Position numbers and translations under genes: made by a program
In this document: piece after piece, positions 15,175 to 23,020 of the stretch
Numbering within the stretch: the first letter of the stretch is position 1
How the letters are laid out: each line of letters opens with the position of its first letter
Notes under the pieces: generated by a model
Databases searched by the model: none
Told to the model about the DNA's origin: nothing
Seen by the model: the letters and a program-made list of their open reading frames with translations, nothing else
DNA from: Streptomyces sp. BK208
GTDB lineage: Bacteria > Actinomycetota > Actinomycetes > Streptomycetales > Streptomycetaceae
NCBI RefSeq assembly: GCF_004364245.1
Contig: NZ_SOAV01000013.1
Coordinates: 186,001-250,000, forward strand
Reading direction: 5' to 3'
DNA: 64,000 nt

Positions 15175-16647
15175 GTGACCGAGCGGACGCTCGCGACCCA
15201 GGAACCGGACGACCGGGGGGCTGGCCAGGAACCCCCGCAGCGGAAGAACGGTCTGTACCACGAGGTGAGTGAGGAACTCGCCGCGAACATGAGCCAGGGC
15301 TGGGCCGACACCGAGCGGCCGGACCTGCGGCCGATCCCCCAGGCGGGGCACACCGCCCGCCGCCGGACCGAACTGTCCGCCCGTTTCCCCGGGGAACGCC
15401 TGGTCGTCCCGGCCGGGACCCTGAAGACGCGCGCCAACGACATGGTCTACCGGTTCCGTCCCTCCTCCGACTACGTGTACCTGACGGGTGACCAGTCGGA
15501 GAACGGTGTCCTGGTCCTGGAGCCGCGGGAGGAAGGCGGACACGAGGCGACCGTCTTCCTGCTCCCGCGCTCCGACCGGGCCGACGGCGAGTTCTGGCTC
15601 TCCGACCGGGGCGAGCTGTGGGACGGGCGCCGCAACAGCCTCGGCGAGAACCGGCGGCTGCTCGGTCTGGCCTGCGGTGACGTGCGCGCCCTCGCGGGCA
15701 CGCTGGAGGAGGGCACGGGCCCGGTCCGTCTGCTGCGGGGCCACGACGCCGGTGTCGAGGAGGCGCTCAGGGACAAGGTCACCGCGGAGCGCGACGAGGA
15801 GTTCCGGGTCTTCCTCTCCGAGATGCGCCGGGTGAAGGACGACTTCGAGATCGCCGATCTGCGCTTCGCCTGCGAGGCCACCGCCCGGGGCTTCGAGGAC
15901 GTCGTGCGCTCCCTCGGCCGGGCACGGGCCACGTCCGAGCGGTACATCGAGGGCACGTTCTTCCTGCGGGCCCGGGTCGAGGGGAACGACGTCGGCTACA
16001 ACACGATCGCCGCCGCCGGGCCGCACGCCACCACCATCCACTGGATGCGCAACGACGGTGCGGTGCGCGACGGCGATCTGCTGCTGCTCGACGCCGGTGT
16101 GGAGACCCGCAACCTCTACACCGCCGACATCACCCGGACCCTGCCGGTCAGCGGCCGGTTCTCGCCCCTCCAGCGCAGGATCTACGACGCGGTGCTGGAG
16201 GCACAGGAGGCCGGTATCGCGGCCGTCGGGCCGGGTGCCGCGTACCGGGACTTCCACGACGCGGCCCAGCGCGCCCTCGCCGTCCGGCTCGTCGAGTGGG
16301 GTCTGCTCGGCGACCTGACCGTGGAGAAGGTGCTGGAGCTGGGACTGCAGCGGCGCTGGACCATGCACGGCACCGGCCACATGCTCGGCCTGGACGTGCA
16401 CGACTGCGCCGCGGCCCGGACGGAGGCGTACGTCGACGGCCCGCTGGAGCCGGGCATGTGCCTGACCGTGGAGCCCGGCCTCTACTTCCAGCCGGACGAC
16501 CTGACGGTGCCGGAGGAGTACCGGGGCATCGGCGTGCGCATCGAGGACGACATCCTCGTCACCGAGGACGGCAACGAGAACCTCTCGGCCGCCCTCCCGC
16601 GCCGGGCGGACGAGATCGAGGCGTGGATGGCCCGGCTGCGTGCCTGA
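15175..16647 (+). CDS. Aminopeptidase P family metallopeptidase
   Basis: A 490-residue M24-family Xaa-Pro aminopeptidase, which removes an N-terminal residue preceding proline. An N-terminal creatinase-like domain precedes the pita-bread catalytic domain. The five metal ligands are visible: Asp in LLLLDAGVE, Asp in LYTADITRTL, His in HGTGHMLGLDVHD, Glu in LTVEPGLYF and Glu in GVRIEDDILVTEDG. GTG 15175 follows AGGAGG. It diverges from the exporter and is closed by a strong terminator, so it belongs to the cluster's boundary. It could be a housekeeping copy, a maturation protease, or a resistant or sacrificial target of a peptide-mimic product. Confidence 0.88.
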   Translation: MTERTLATQEPDDRGAGQEPPQRKNGLYHEVSEELAANMSQGWADTERPDLRPIPQAGHTARRRTELSARFPGERLVVPAGTLKTRANDMVYRFRPSSDYVYLTGDQSENGVLVLEPREEGGHEATVFLLPRSDRADGEFWLSDRGELWDGRRNSLGENRRLLGLACGDVRALAGTLEEGTGPVRLLRGHDAGVEEALRDKVTAERDEEFRVFLSEMRRVKDDFEIADLRFACEATARGFEDVVRSLGRARATSERYIEGTFFLRARVEGNDVGYNTIAAAGPHATTIHWMRNDGAVRDGDLLLLDAGVETRNLYTADITRTLPVSGRFSPLQRRIYDAVLEAQEAGIAAVGPGAAYRDFHDAAQRALAVRLVEWGLLGDLTVEKVLELGLQRRWTMHGTGHMLGLDVHDCAAARTEAYVDGPLEPGMCLTVEPGLYFQPDDLTVPEEYRGIGVRIEDDILVTEDGNENLSAALPRRADEIEAWMARLRA

Positions 16648-16651
16648 CCGG

Positions 16652-16691
16652 CCGTGGGGCGCCACCCGGGGCCAGGGGTGGCGCCCCACGG
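16652..16691 (+). terminator. Strong hairpin terminator after aminopeptidase P
   Basis: A perfect inverted repeat with 16-bp arms (16652-16667 and 16676-16691; first arm CCGTGGGGCGCCACCC) and an 8-nt loop, starting 4 bp after the stop codon. No U-tract follows, as is normal in Streptomyces. It marks the right boundary of the cluster. Confidence 0.9.
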
Positions 16692-17029
16692 GCGTACCGG
16701 TCCCGGAGGGCCGGTAATGCGCAGCAACATTGCGGAATTCCGCGCTCCGGCCGGATGCGGGGGGCCAGTTCGGCCACTTTGATCAGTGCGGGTCCTCGTC
16801 CCGACCAGCCGGATCACTTCCCGCCGGGGTGATGCGCCCTCATCTTCCGGCCATTACTTCAATTTTGCTGACCGGGGAATTCACAGCCGTGGCATGAACG
16901 GCATACAGCGCACCAGGTTGTTGATCCCATTTCATGATGGCGTGCTTTGCGGCCCGAACGGCACGACGCCCGGCAGCCGCTGGCGGAATTCGAGCTCTCT
17001 TCTGCTGAGTCGCCGTTACCCCGAGAACG

Positions 17030-17316
17030 GTGAACCATAGGGGCTTCTGGGGCCAGCCTTCGCCCGGATCCTCCTTGCCCGTACGCCAGTTCGGCACGCA
17101 CCGCCGCGGCCGACTCGGCAGCCCCTCCGGGCGACGGGTCCGAGGCCTCCCGCTTGCCGCGGAATCGGCTGTAGCGAACGGGTCGGCTGCACTCGATGCG
17201 GTCGGCGAGCCGGCCGGTGGTGATGGCGTCCCGGCCCTCCTGTTCGGCGAGTTCGCAGATGACCGCCACGATGAGGCGCTCCGGCCGTTCCCGCAGCTTG
17301 TGTTCTTCTTCGGCAC
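17030..17316 (-). pseudogene. Frameshifted TetR-family regulator remnant
   Basis: The minus strand encodes a clear TetR helix-turn-helix, KLRERPERLIVAVICELAEQ then TTGRLADRIECSRP and YSRFRGKRE. The only well-placed start (GTG 17316, after GGAAGAG) is one frame off, so a 1-nt indel follows the start. Similarity fades after about 80 residues and no ligand-binding domain remains. It lies divergent to the DUF1772 gene, and the palindromes between them are intact. Between 16692 and 17030 I see no gene. Confidence 0.6.
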
Positions 17317-17326
17317 GAGTCTCTTC

Positions 17327-17390
17327 CTAGCAACGCTAGACAATCGAGCGTCAGCAGTACTAGCGTTGCCTCAACAGCTAGCGTCGCTAG
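17327..17390. promoter_or_regulatory. Two TetR-type operators CTAGC-N3-GCTAG
   Basis: Perfect palindromes CTAGCAACGCTAG (17327-17339) and CTAGCGTCGCTAG (17378-17390) lie 51 bp apart, with a half-site CTAGCGTTGC at 17360-17369. The second is 23 bp before the DUF1772 start. They probably served the adjacent TetR repressor, which is now broken. Confidence 0.7.
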
Positions 17391-17412
17391 ATCGGTTACG
17401 GGAGAGGTCATC

Positions 17413-17859
17413 ATGCTCAACGCACTCGAGGTTTTCACCACCGTGATCGTCGGCCTGATGGTGGGAGTGGAGTTCTCCGTCGCCTTCGTCATGAACCGGA
17501 TCTTCGACGCCCTGCCCGAGGACAGTGACCAGCTCGCCCGCGCTCACGGGGGCCGGATGCTGGGCGCCCTCATGCCGTTCTGGTACATCGGCTCGCTCGT
17601 CCTCAGCGCGCTCTGGGCCATCGCCGGATGGGACCGCCCCGGCTCCGGGCTCGTCGTCATCGCCGCCGCGCTGCTGATCGTGAGTGTGATCATGTCGCTC
17701 CTGCTGCTCGTCCCGATCAACAACCGGGGCAAGACGTGGACCCCCGAGAACCGCCCCGCGGACTGGAAGGAGCAGATGAACCGCTGGGACCGCTACCACT
17801 ACGTCCGCGTCGCCGTCATCGTCGCCGCCTTCGCCCTACTGGTCACCGCCCTTGTCTGA
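17413..17859 (+). CDS. DUF1772 (anthrone-oxygenase-like) membrane protein
   Basis: A 148-residue integral membrane protein with four hydrophobic segments: FTTVIVGLMVGVEFSVAFVM, MPFWYIGSLVLSALWAIAG, LVVIAAALLIVSVIMSLLLL and a C-terminal VRVAVIVAAFALLVTALV. It also has the conserved VPINNRGKTWTPENRPADWK segment of DUF1772. Some relatives are anthrone oxygenases, but the function here is unknown. ATG 17413 follows GGGAGAGG. Its divergent TetR partner is degenerate, so expression may be constitutive. Confidence 0.85.
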   Translation: MLNALEVFTTVIVGLMVGVEFSVAFVMNRIFDALPEDSDQLARAHGGRMLGALMPFWYIGSLVLSALWAIAGWDRPGSGLVVIAAALLIVSVIMSLLLLVPINNRGKTWTPENRPADWKEQMNRWDRYHYVRVAVIVAAFALLVTALV

Positions 17860-18165
17860 GCAGGACCTACCAGGCGGGTGCTTCGGCGTCGACCTTGAGT
17901 GCGTGAGTCCGCGGCCGGACCGGAATGCGTGAGCACCGCAACAAGGCATCCTCCCTGGGCATTGCCGGCGAAGCGCGACGATCACCAGGGTTCCGATCCA
18001 GGCCTGGAGTCCGGATCTCCGGGCGACGTCCTCGAAGTCCGTGAACGGACCTGAGCCCGGCGACTACGCACCGGCCACACGGATGCGACTACCGAGAGGA
18101 CACCTGGTGAAGCGTCGGCGCCCCACACGAGCAGGAGAAGAACGCCGAACCGGCCGCCGTCGCTC

Positions 18166-18583
18166 ATGGCCACTTGCGTATTCCTTGCACTGTCGTTGGG
18201 GCTCGGCGACGAACTGTGGGATCTGGCCGGCGTCTGGCACCGGGTTCGGCGCCGCCGTCGGAGTGCTGCTGCCGATCACGTTCACAGCGGCCGAACGCTC
18301 CTTCCGCCGGGCCGGCTCGGTCGGGAACACGCCCTCGCCTCGGTGGGCCGTGACTGGCGCGGACTACGCGACGGCAGCCTCGGTGAGCGGGATGGCCGCA
18401 GCCCGCGCGGTCCCCGGAAAGGGTTCCTCGGCCTCCTGTCACTGTGGGTGGCAACCATGCTGGGTGGGCCACCTCTATCCAGGTGCTTTCCTTGTGACAC
18501 TGGGCAGCTTCGCCATGACGGTCGCCCTGCTGCACGGGCTGCCGAGACGGCTGTCCAAGGTGCGCCCGCGGCCCGGTCGATAG
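18166..18583 (+). pseudogene. Possible decayed membrane-protein gene
   Basis: Hydrophobic stretches appear in different forward frames: VFLALSLGLGDELWDLAGVW, then FGAAVGVLLPITFTAAE, FLGLLSLWVATML, and finally FLVTLGSFAMTVALLHGLP ending at 18583. This looks like one small multi-pass protein broken by frameshifts, but I cannot name it. The surrounding 17.9-18.9 kb holds no convincing intact gene. Confidence 0.3.
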
Positions 18584-18980
18584 CTGCCGAGACAGCGGGG
18601 CAAAGGGACGGGACGCGTACGGAACCGCCCGGGGGATCGCACGGCTTGACCCGCGACCGCACGATCCCGGAGGCCGTGCCTTGGCCGGACGCCGTGTCCG
18701 CCGGAGCGCCGGAGAAGATGGCGACCGCGGCGGTCCTCCAGCGATTCTTCCGAGGTAGCTCTGCCAACTGGCTCAGCACGAACGCTCGGCCCCTGCGACG
18801 AGATGCGGCTTGCCAGCCGGCAAATCGCCATGCCCCCCTCGTCCCGGCTATGCCCGTCACGATCAAGGCCGGCTCCGGCCCACAGGCCGGGACGTGGAAA
18901 ACCGGGTGACAGGCGACCTCCGGCAGACTGAGATGGCCCCAACGTCTGCCGCACGGGGCGGGCCGTTCCAGGAGCTGCTC

Positions 18981-19880
18981 TTGACAACCGAGAGAACCGC
19001 GGCCGCCCGCCCCACCATCGATGCCACTCTGGTGCGGCGCCTGGTCGAGACGCAGTTCCCCCAGTTTGCCGCTCAACCTCTGCAGCTGCTCGACCCGGCC
19101 GGCTCGGACCACGTGATCTACCGGTTGGGCGAGGAGCTGTCCGTCCGGCTGCCGCGTCATATCGGTGCCGTCGGACAGGCCGGCAAGGAGTACGAGTGGC
19201 TGCCCCGGCTCGCTCCGCACCTGCCCCTGACCGTCCCGGTCCCGGTGGGGGTCGGGAGGCCCGACTTCGGTTACCCGTGGCCGTGGGCGGTGTCCCGTTG
19301 GGTGGACGGTGACGTGGCGACCGCCGAGACACTGGCCGACTCACCCGATGCCGCCGTCGAGCTGGCAGAGTTCCTCAGCGCCCTTCAGCGTTTCGAGCCC
19401 GAGACGATCCCGAACCAGGACATGAGTGAGAGTCTTGCCGGCCAATCGCTGATCGCGCGGGATCCGTCGACGCGGGCCGCTATCGCGGAGGTCGACGGGG
19501 TGTTCGACGCTGTGGCCATGACCGAGCTGTGGGACGCAGCGATCAGCGCCCCCGAATGGGATGGTCCTCCGGCCTGGTTCCACGGCGACTTCCACACCGG
19601 AAACCTGCTGACGGTCGACGGCCGCCTCAGCGCAGTCATCGACTTCGGCGGACTCGGCATCGGTGACCCGGCCTGCGACCTGATGATCGCCTTCACGCTG
19701 ATGTCGTCGCGGAGCCGGGCCGTTTTCCGCGCCGTGCTCGGCGTGAACGACGCCACCTGGGCCCGAGGCCGCGGCTGGGCACTGACCACGGCCCTGAGCG
19801 CCTACACCCACTACGCCACCGTGGATCCCCGGGTGGCCGCGCAGACCACCCGTCAGATCGCTGAGGCTCTCATCGGCTAG
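18981..19880 (+). CDS. Aminoglycoside phosphotransferase (APH)-family kinase
   Basis: A 299-residue APH/choline-kinase-fold phosphotransferase. The catalytic loop HGDFHTGNLL and metal-binding VIDFGGLGIGDPACDLM are intact. The N-lobe region includes DHVIYRLGEELSVRLPR, with AGKEYEWLPRLAPHLPL following. I prefer the TTG at 18981 (LTTERTAAARP) because AGGAG lies just upstream; ATG 18933 is in frame but lacks a ribosome binding site. The family phosphorylates aminoglycosides and small hydroxylated metabolites. The substrate cannot be read from the sequence and resistance should not be assumed. It stands alone. Confidence 0.82.
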   Translation: MTTERTAAARPTIDATLVRRLVETQFPQFAAQPLQLLDPAGSDHVIYRLGEELSVRLPRHIGAVGQAGKEYEWLPRLAPHLPLTVPVPVGVGRPDFGYPWPWAVSRWVDGDVATAETLADSPDAAVELAEFLSALQRFEPETIPNQDMSESLAGQSLIARDPSTRAAIAEVDGVFDAVAMTELWDAAISAPEWDGPPAWFHGDFHTGNLLTVDGRLSAVIDFGGLGIGDPACDLMIAFTLMSSRSRAVFRAVLGVNDATWARGRGWALTTALSAYTHYATVDPRVAAQTTRQIAEALIG

Positions 19881-19963
19881 ACAGCTGGGGCACAGGCGCC
19901 AGGCATCACCGGTGACCGGCCCAGGCGGCTACCCTGACCCGCCTCGGGCGAGCCAGGGACGCC

Positions 19964-20653
19964 TCAGGAAACGTTCGCCCGGTCCCCGTCCTCTGAGGCA
20001 GGGGTGAGTGTGGTCAGTCGGTTCGCGATCTCCTCTGCGGACAGCACGAGCGCGAACCCTTTGCGTAGGACGGCGAGTTCTGGTTCCTGCCGGGACTCGT
20101 CGTCGGTGGCTGTGACGTCAGACCCGACGACGACCTTGTAACCACGTTCGTACGCCTGACGGGCGGTGGTGCCGCAGCAGTAGTTGGTGAGTGTTCCCGT
20201 GACGATGACTGTGTCACGGGAGAGGTTGCGCAGCATCGTGTCGAGCGGGGTGTCGTAGAACGCGCCGTAGGAGGGCTTGCGGATCAGCGCCTCGTCGGGG
20301 CGGTGGTCCATCGGGGCCCAAACCTCGGCAGGCTCGGGCCGGCGCCAGTCGGTGTCGGCGTGTGGGAGGAACCGCAGGGCGTGCGGCCGGTCCAGTCCGA
20401 GATGGGTGTCGTCGAAGATGGTCCAGATCACCGGCACTGAGACGGCCCGGCACACCTCGACCAACTGCCGCAGCCGGGGTGCCATACGAGTGGCCGCGGG
20501 TACCCAGTAGGGGCTCCATCCGGGCCGGACGAATTCGTCCTGCATGTCGATGACCAGCAGCGCCGTCCGTTCGGGCTGTATGTCGAACGATGCCCGGCCG
20601 TGCTCGTAGGCGTTCCGTGCCCGTGCGGTCACCCATTCCTCGGTATACGTCAT
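19964..20653 (-). CDS. Isochorismatase-family cysteine hydrolase
   Basis: A 229-residue hydrolase of the isochorismatase-like superfamily, whose members cleave vinyl ethers, amides or N-carbamoyl groups. The Asp-Lys-Cys triad is visible: LVIDMQDEFVRPG, RKPSYGAFYDTPLD, and TGTLTNYCCGTTARQAYERG. ATG 20653 has a near-perfect AGGAGGTGGGG ribosome binding site. It is divergent from the PadR regulator across 55 bp holding a PadR-like operator, so it is probably that regulator's main target. Substrate unknown. Confidence 0.87.
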   Translation of the reverse strand: MTYTEEWVTARARNAYEHGRASFDIQPERTALLVIDMQDEFVRPGWSPYWVPAATRMAPRLRQLVEVCRAVSVPVIWTIFDDTHLGLDRPHALRFLPHADTDWRRPEPAEVWAPMDHRPDEALIRKPSYGAFYDTPLDTMLRNLSRDTVIVTGTLTNYCCGTTARQAYERGYKVVVGSDVTATDDESRQEPELAVLRKGFALVLSAEEIANRLTTLTPASEDGDRANVS

Positions 20654-20664
20654 CCCCACCTCCT

Positions 20665-20694
20665 ACATCGATTCGAGGTACATCGTTTCGATGT
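20665..20694. promoter_or_regulatory. PadR operator (tandem 15-bp dyads)
   Basis: ACATCGATTCGAGGT (20665-20679) is followed directly by ACATCGTTTCGATGT (20680-20694). The second is a perfect dyad (ACATCG-TTT-CGATGT) and the first an imperfect copy. The pair fills the gap between the isochorismatase-family gene and the PadR gene and should bind PadR as two dimers. Confidence 0.65.
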
Positions 20695-20708
20695 GCGAGA
20701 GTAGCAGC

Positions 20709-21221
20709 ATGCTCGAACTCGCGATCCTGGGATTCCTGGCCGAGCGACCGCTGCACGGCTACCAACTGCGCCACCGGATAGCGCAGTTGTCCGGCCATGC
20801 CCGGCCGATCAGCGACGGCAGCCTCTATCCTGCGATCAACCGGCTGGTCAACGCCGGGCTGCTGGACCGGCGCACCGAACCGGGCGCCTCGGCCGCCCAG
20901 CGGCACACCCTGCACCTGACCGACGCCGGCCGCCGCGAACTGCTGCGCCGACTGAGGGACGCCGACGGCCTGGACATCAGCGACAGCACCCGGTACTTCA
21001 CGATTCTGGCCTTCCTCTCTCAACTGCCTCGCACCGCTGACCAGCACGCAGTACTGCGTCGGCGGTTGGAATTCCTGGAACAGCCCGCGAGCTTCTTCCG
21101 TGACGGCGACCGCCCGCTGAGCGCCGAGGACACCGACGACCCTTACCGCCGTGGCATGCTCACCATCGCCCGCGCAACGAGCCGCGCGGAACGGTCCTGG
21201 CTGCGGGAAGTCCTGGACTGA
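20709..21221 (+). CDS. PadR-family transcriptional regulator
   Basis: A 170-residue PadR regulator. The N-terminal winged helix reads LELAILGFLAERPLHGYQLR with ISDGSLYPAINRLVNAGLLD, the family signature. A C-terminal helical dimerisation part follows (ILAFLSQLPRTADQHAVLRR). I chose ATG 20709, because an upstream ATG at 20691 falls inside the operator. It probably represses itself and the divergent hydrolase. Ligand unknown. Confidence 0.88.
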   Translation: MLELAILGFLAERPLHGYQLRHRIAQLSGHARPISDGSLYPAINRLVNAGLLDRRTEPGASAAQRHTLHLTDAGRRELLRRLRDADGLDISDSTRYFTILAFLSQLPRTADQHAVLRRRLEFLEQPASFFRDGDRPLSAEDTDDPYRRGMLTIARATSRAERSWLREVLD

Positions 21222-21550
21222 GGACGCGCCGGCCCCTCGTCCGTTCTCACTCCGGACGCTCTCTTCCCGTGCGGCCGCGAGTCGCAGAGCCGGTACGGGT
21301 CCGTGAGATCGGCAGGCGTCAAGATCAGCTCACAACGTAACTGGATCGTTCCGGCTCACGGCGCGGCACGCTGCGCGGCGTCTGGAGGCATCGACGGCGC
21401 ATCGGTGGCGCAGAGGAAACTCAAGTGCCCGCTCTCCCACCGCGGCTGACAGAAGCTCGTATCCGTACATCAGCCGGCCGATGGTCCCGGAGAGCAGCGG
21501 ACCACCCTCGGTCCCGCCCATTGCCTGCCTGAACCGAGCCGACAATCGAT
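21222..21550. other. Gap with a possible 74-codon coupled reading frame
   Basis: Mostly empty. One weak candidate is a leftward frame from GTG at 21554 (overlapping the DUF3291 stop as GTGA) to 21330, beginning MNRLSARFRQAMGGTEGG. Its codon bias is mediocre and I do not recognise it. Confidence 0.2.
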
Positions 21551-22042
21551 TCACGTCGCCGCTTCGGCCGGACGCAGGCCGGCTTTCTCCGCCGAGTAGG
21601 ACGAGGCGAAGGTGAACGCGTCCGGGCTCGGCCCGTGGGCGCGCAGTGTCGCCAGTCGGTCCAAGGCCTCCTCGACGGTGGGGAGGTGACCGACCGGGAC
21701 CCACCAGAGCACCAGGTGTGCCTGCACGTGCCGGTCGAACCATTCGCGTCGGCGCCGCATCACCTCAAGATGCCCGCTGCGGTAGGTGAAGTCCCACAGC
21801 GCCTCCTGGCTCTCCCATACCGAGAGGTTGACGACCACGTCCTCGCCCGCGGGCCGCAGTCCGGTGGCGTCGTTCGCCCCGTCGGCCACAAGCCGCCACA
21901 CGAAGCCCGGTGCGGCATCCGCGTCGGCGTTGATCGGGTCGAGCTGTGCGACGAACTCTGCCATGTGCGGGTCGTCGAAGGAGTGGCGAAGGGTGACGAC
22001 GTTCAACTCGGCCAGGTTGAAGGCGTGTTGGGGTGTGGTCAT
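21551..22042 (-). CDS. DUF3291 domain protein
   Basis: A 163-residue cytoplasmic protein of the DUF3291 family (dimeric alpha/beta-barrel-like), seen in FNLAELNVVTLRHSFDDPHM, VVNLSVWESQEALWDFTYRS and VLWWVPVGHLPTVEEALDRL. Function unknown; some relatives resemble antibiotic-monooxygenase-type folds. The ATG at 22042 begins 6 nt after a good -10 box, so the message is probably leaderless. It lies 31 bp downstream of an HTH regulator on the same strand, likely its controller. Confidence 0.8.
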   Translation of the reverse strand: MTTPQHAFNLAELNVVTLRHSFDDPHMAEFVAQLDPINADADAAPGFVWRLVADGANDATGLRPAGEDVVVNLSVWESQEALWDFTYRSGHLEVMRRRREWFDRHVQAHLVLWWVPVGHLPTVEEALDRLATLRAHGPSPDAFTFASSYSAEKAGLRPAEAAT

Positions 22043-22048
22043 GGTGAC

Positions 22049-22077
22049 ATCCCAACATGAGGCCGACTCTATGTCAA
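22049..22077 (-). promoter_or_regulatory. Sigma-70-type promoter for the DUF3291 gene
   Basis: On the minus strand, TTGACA (22077-22072), a 17-bp spacer, then TGGGAT (22054-22049). The predicted start point coincides with the ATG at 22042, giving a leaderless transcript. The -35 box overlaps the stop codon of the upstream regulator gene. Confidence 0.6.
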
Positions 22078-22769
22078 CGAACGTTGTTTTTAGAGTTCCC
22101 GTCATTCCTTGAGTCTTCGAGGACCACGCAGCACCCTCCCGGCCGAGCCTCCATCCGCACCGCCACCGGGCCGTCTCCGATCAGCCCTTCGAGCAGGGCC
22201 AGATTCATACCGCAGACGAGCGGCGGAAAGCGTTCGGCGACCGTGTGGAAGGGGCAGTTGCGCATACGGACGACGCGTGGGCCCGCCTCGCCGTCCTCTC
22301 CGCCGCCCTCCAGTTGCGGCGCGTAGCCTCGGGCTGCCAGCACCCCCATGGCCTCCTCCAGATCCCCACAGGGCGTCACGGGTCCGCGGTCGGCCTCGCC
22401 CCGTCGTCGGGCCGTCGCGAAAAGCCGGCTGTCGAGCCCCGCCTCCTCGGCGGCTTCCGCGAGGAGGCTGGCGACCGTGCGGTAATCCCGGGCGGGCAGC
22501 GACACCGACCGCTCCGTGCGGGCGGGTGAGTAGACCTTGGCAGGGCGGCCCGCGCCGGGTCCCGAGCGGCCGGTCAGGCGGCGGTTGCCGCTGTTCAGCA
22601 ACCCGACCTCGGTGAGCTTGTCCAGGTGGTGGGCGGCCAGGGTCCGCGTCACGCCGACCGCTTGGGCCGCCTCGTTGCGCCCGACCTCACGTCCCTGCTC
22701 CACCACGTACTCGTACAGGCGCCTGCGCACCGAGTCCTGCAAGGCCGCGATCGCTTCGATGTCTTCCAC
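22074..22769 (-). CDS. Winged-helix regulator with C-terminal Cys cluster (SufR-like)
   Basis: A 231-residue helix-turn-helix protein (AQAVGVTRTLAAHHLDKLTEVGLL) with a C-terminal part containing several cysteines: TPCGDLEEAM, RNCPFHTVAERFPPLVCGMN and GGCCVVLED. This layout resembles SufR-type regulators that bind an Fe-S cluster or metal. The GTG start at 22769 has no ribosome binding site; TAGACT about 10 nt upstream suggests a leaderless transcript. The DUF3291 gene follows 31 bp later. Metal binding is an inference from Cys spacing. Confidence 0.78.
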   Translation of the reverse strand: MEDIEAIAALQDSVRRRLYEYVVEQGREVGRNEAAQAVGVTRTLAAHHLDKLTEVGLLNSGNRRLTGRSGPGAGRPAKVYSPARTERSVSLPARDYRTVASLLAEAAEEAGLDSRLFATARRRGEADRGPVTPCGDLEEAMGVLAARGYAPQLEGGGEDGEAGPRVVRMRNCPFHTVAERFPPLVCGMNLALLEGLIGDGPVAVRMEARPGGCCVVLEDSRNDGNSKNNVR

Positions 22770-23020
22770 CGGGCCAGTCTATGAACAACGCAGGTTGGCG
22801 GTAGAGAGGTGCGGGAGCGGTTGGGCCGGTGCCCGGCAGCCTGGTCTGGCCGGAGTGGCGGTGCAGGGCGAGCAGGGTGATAGCCGGGCACCCGAGCACC
22901 GTTCAGGTGGGTCCTCGGCGTTCGTCGCTCGGTAGGTGTGCCAGGCAACACGCGATGTCTTCTCGGAACCGGGTCGCCACCGGGGTCGCGTCGATGAGAC
23001 GGTTCTGATGGACTCACCGC

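Noticed and set aside
18981..19880. Aminoglycoside resistance gene
   Set aside because: Only general APH-fold motifs are visible. The family includes many kinases of other small molecules and nothing nearby points to an aminoglycoside.
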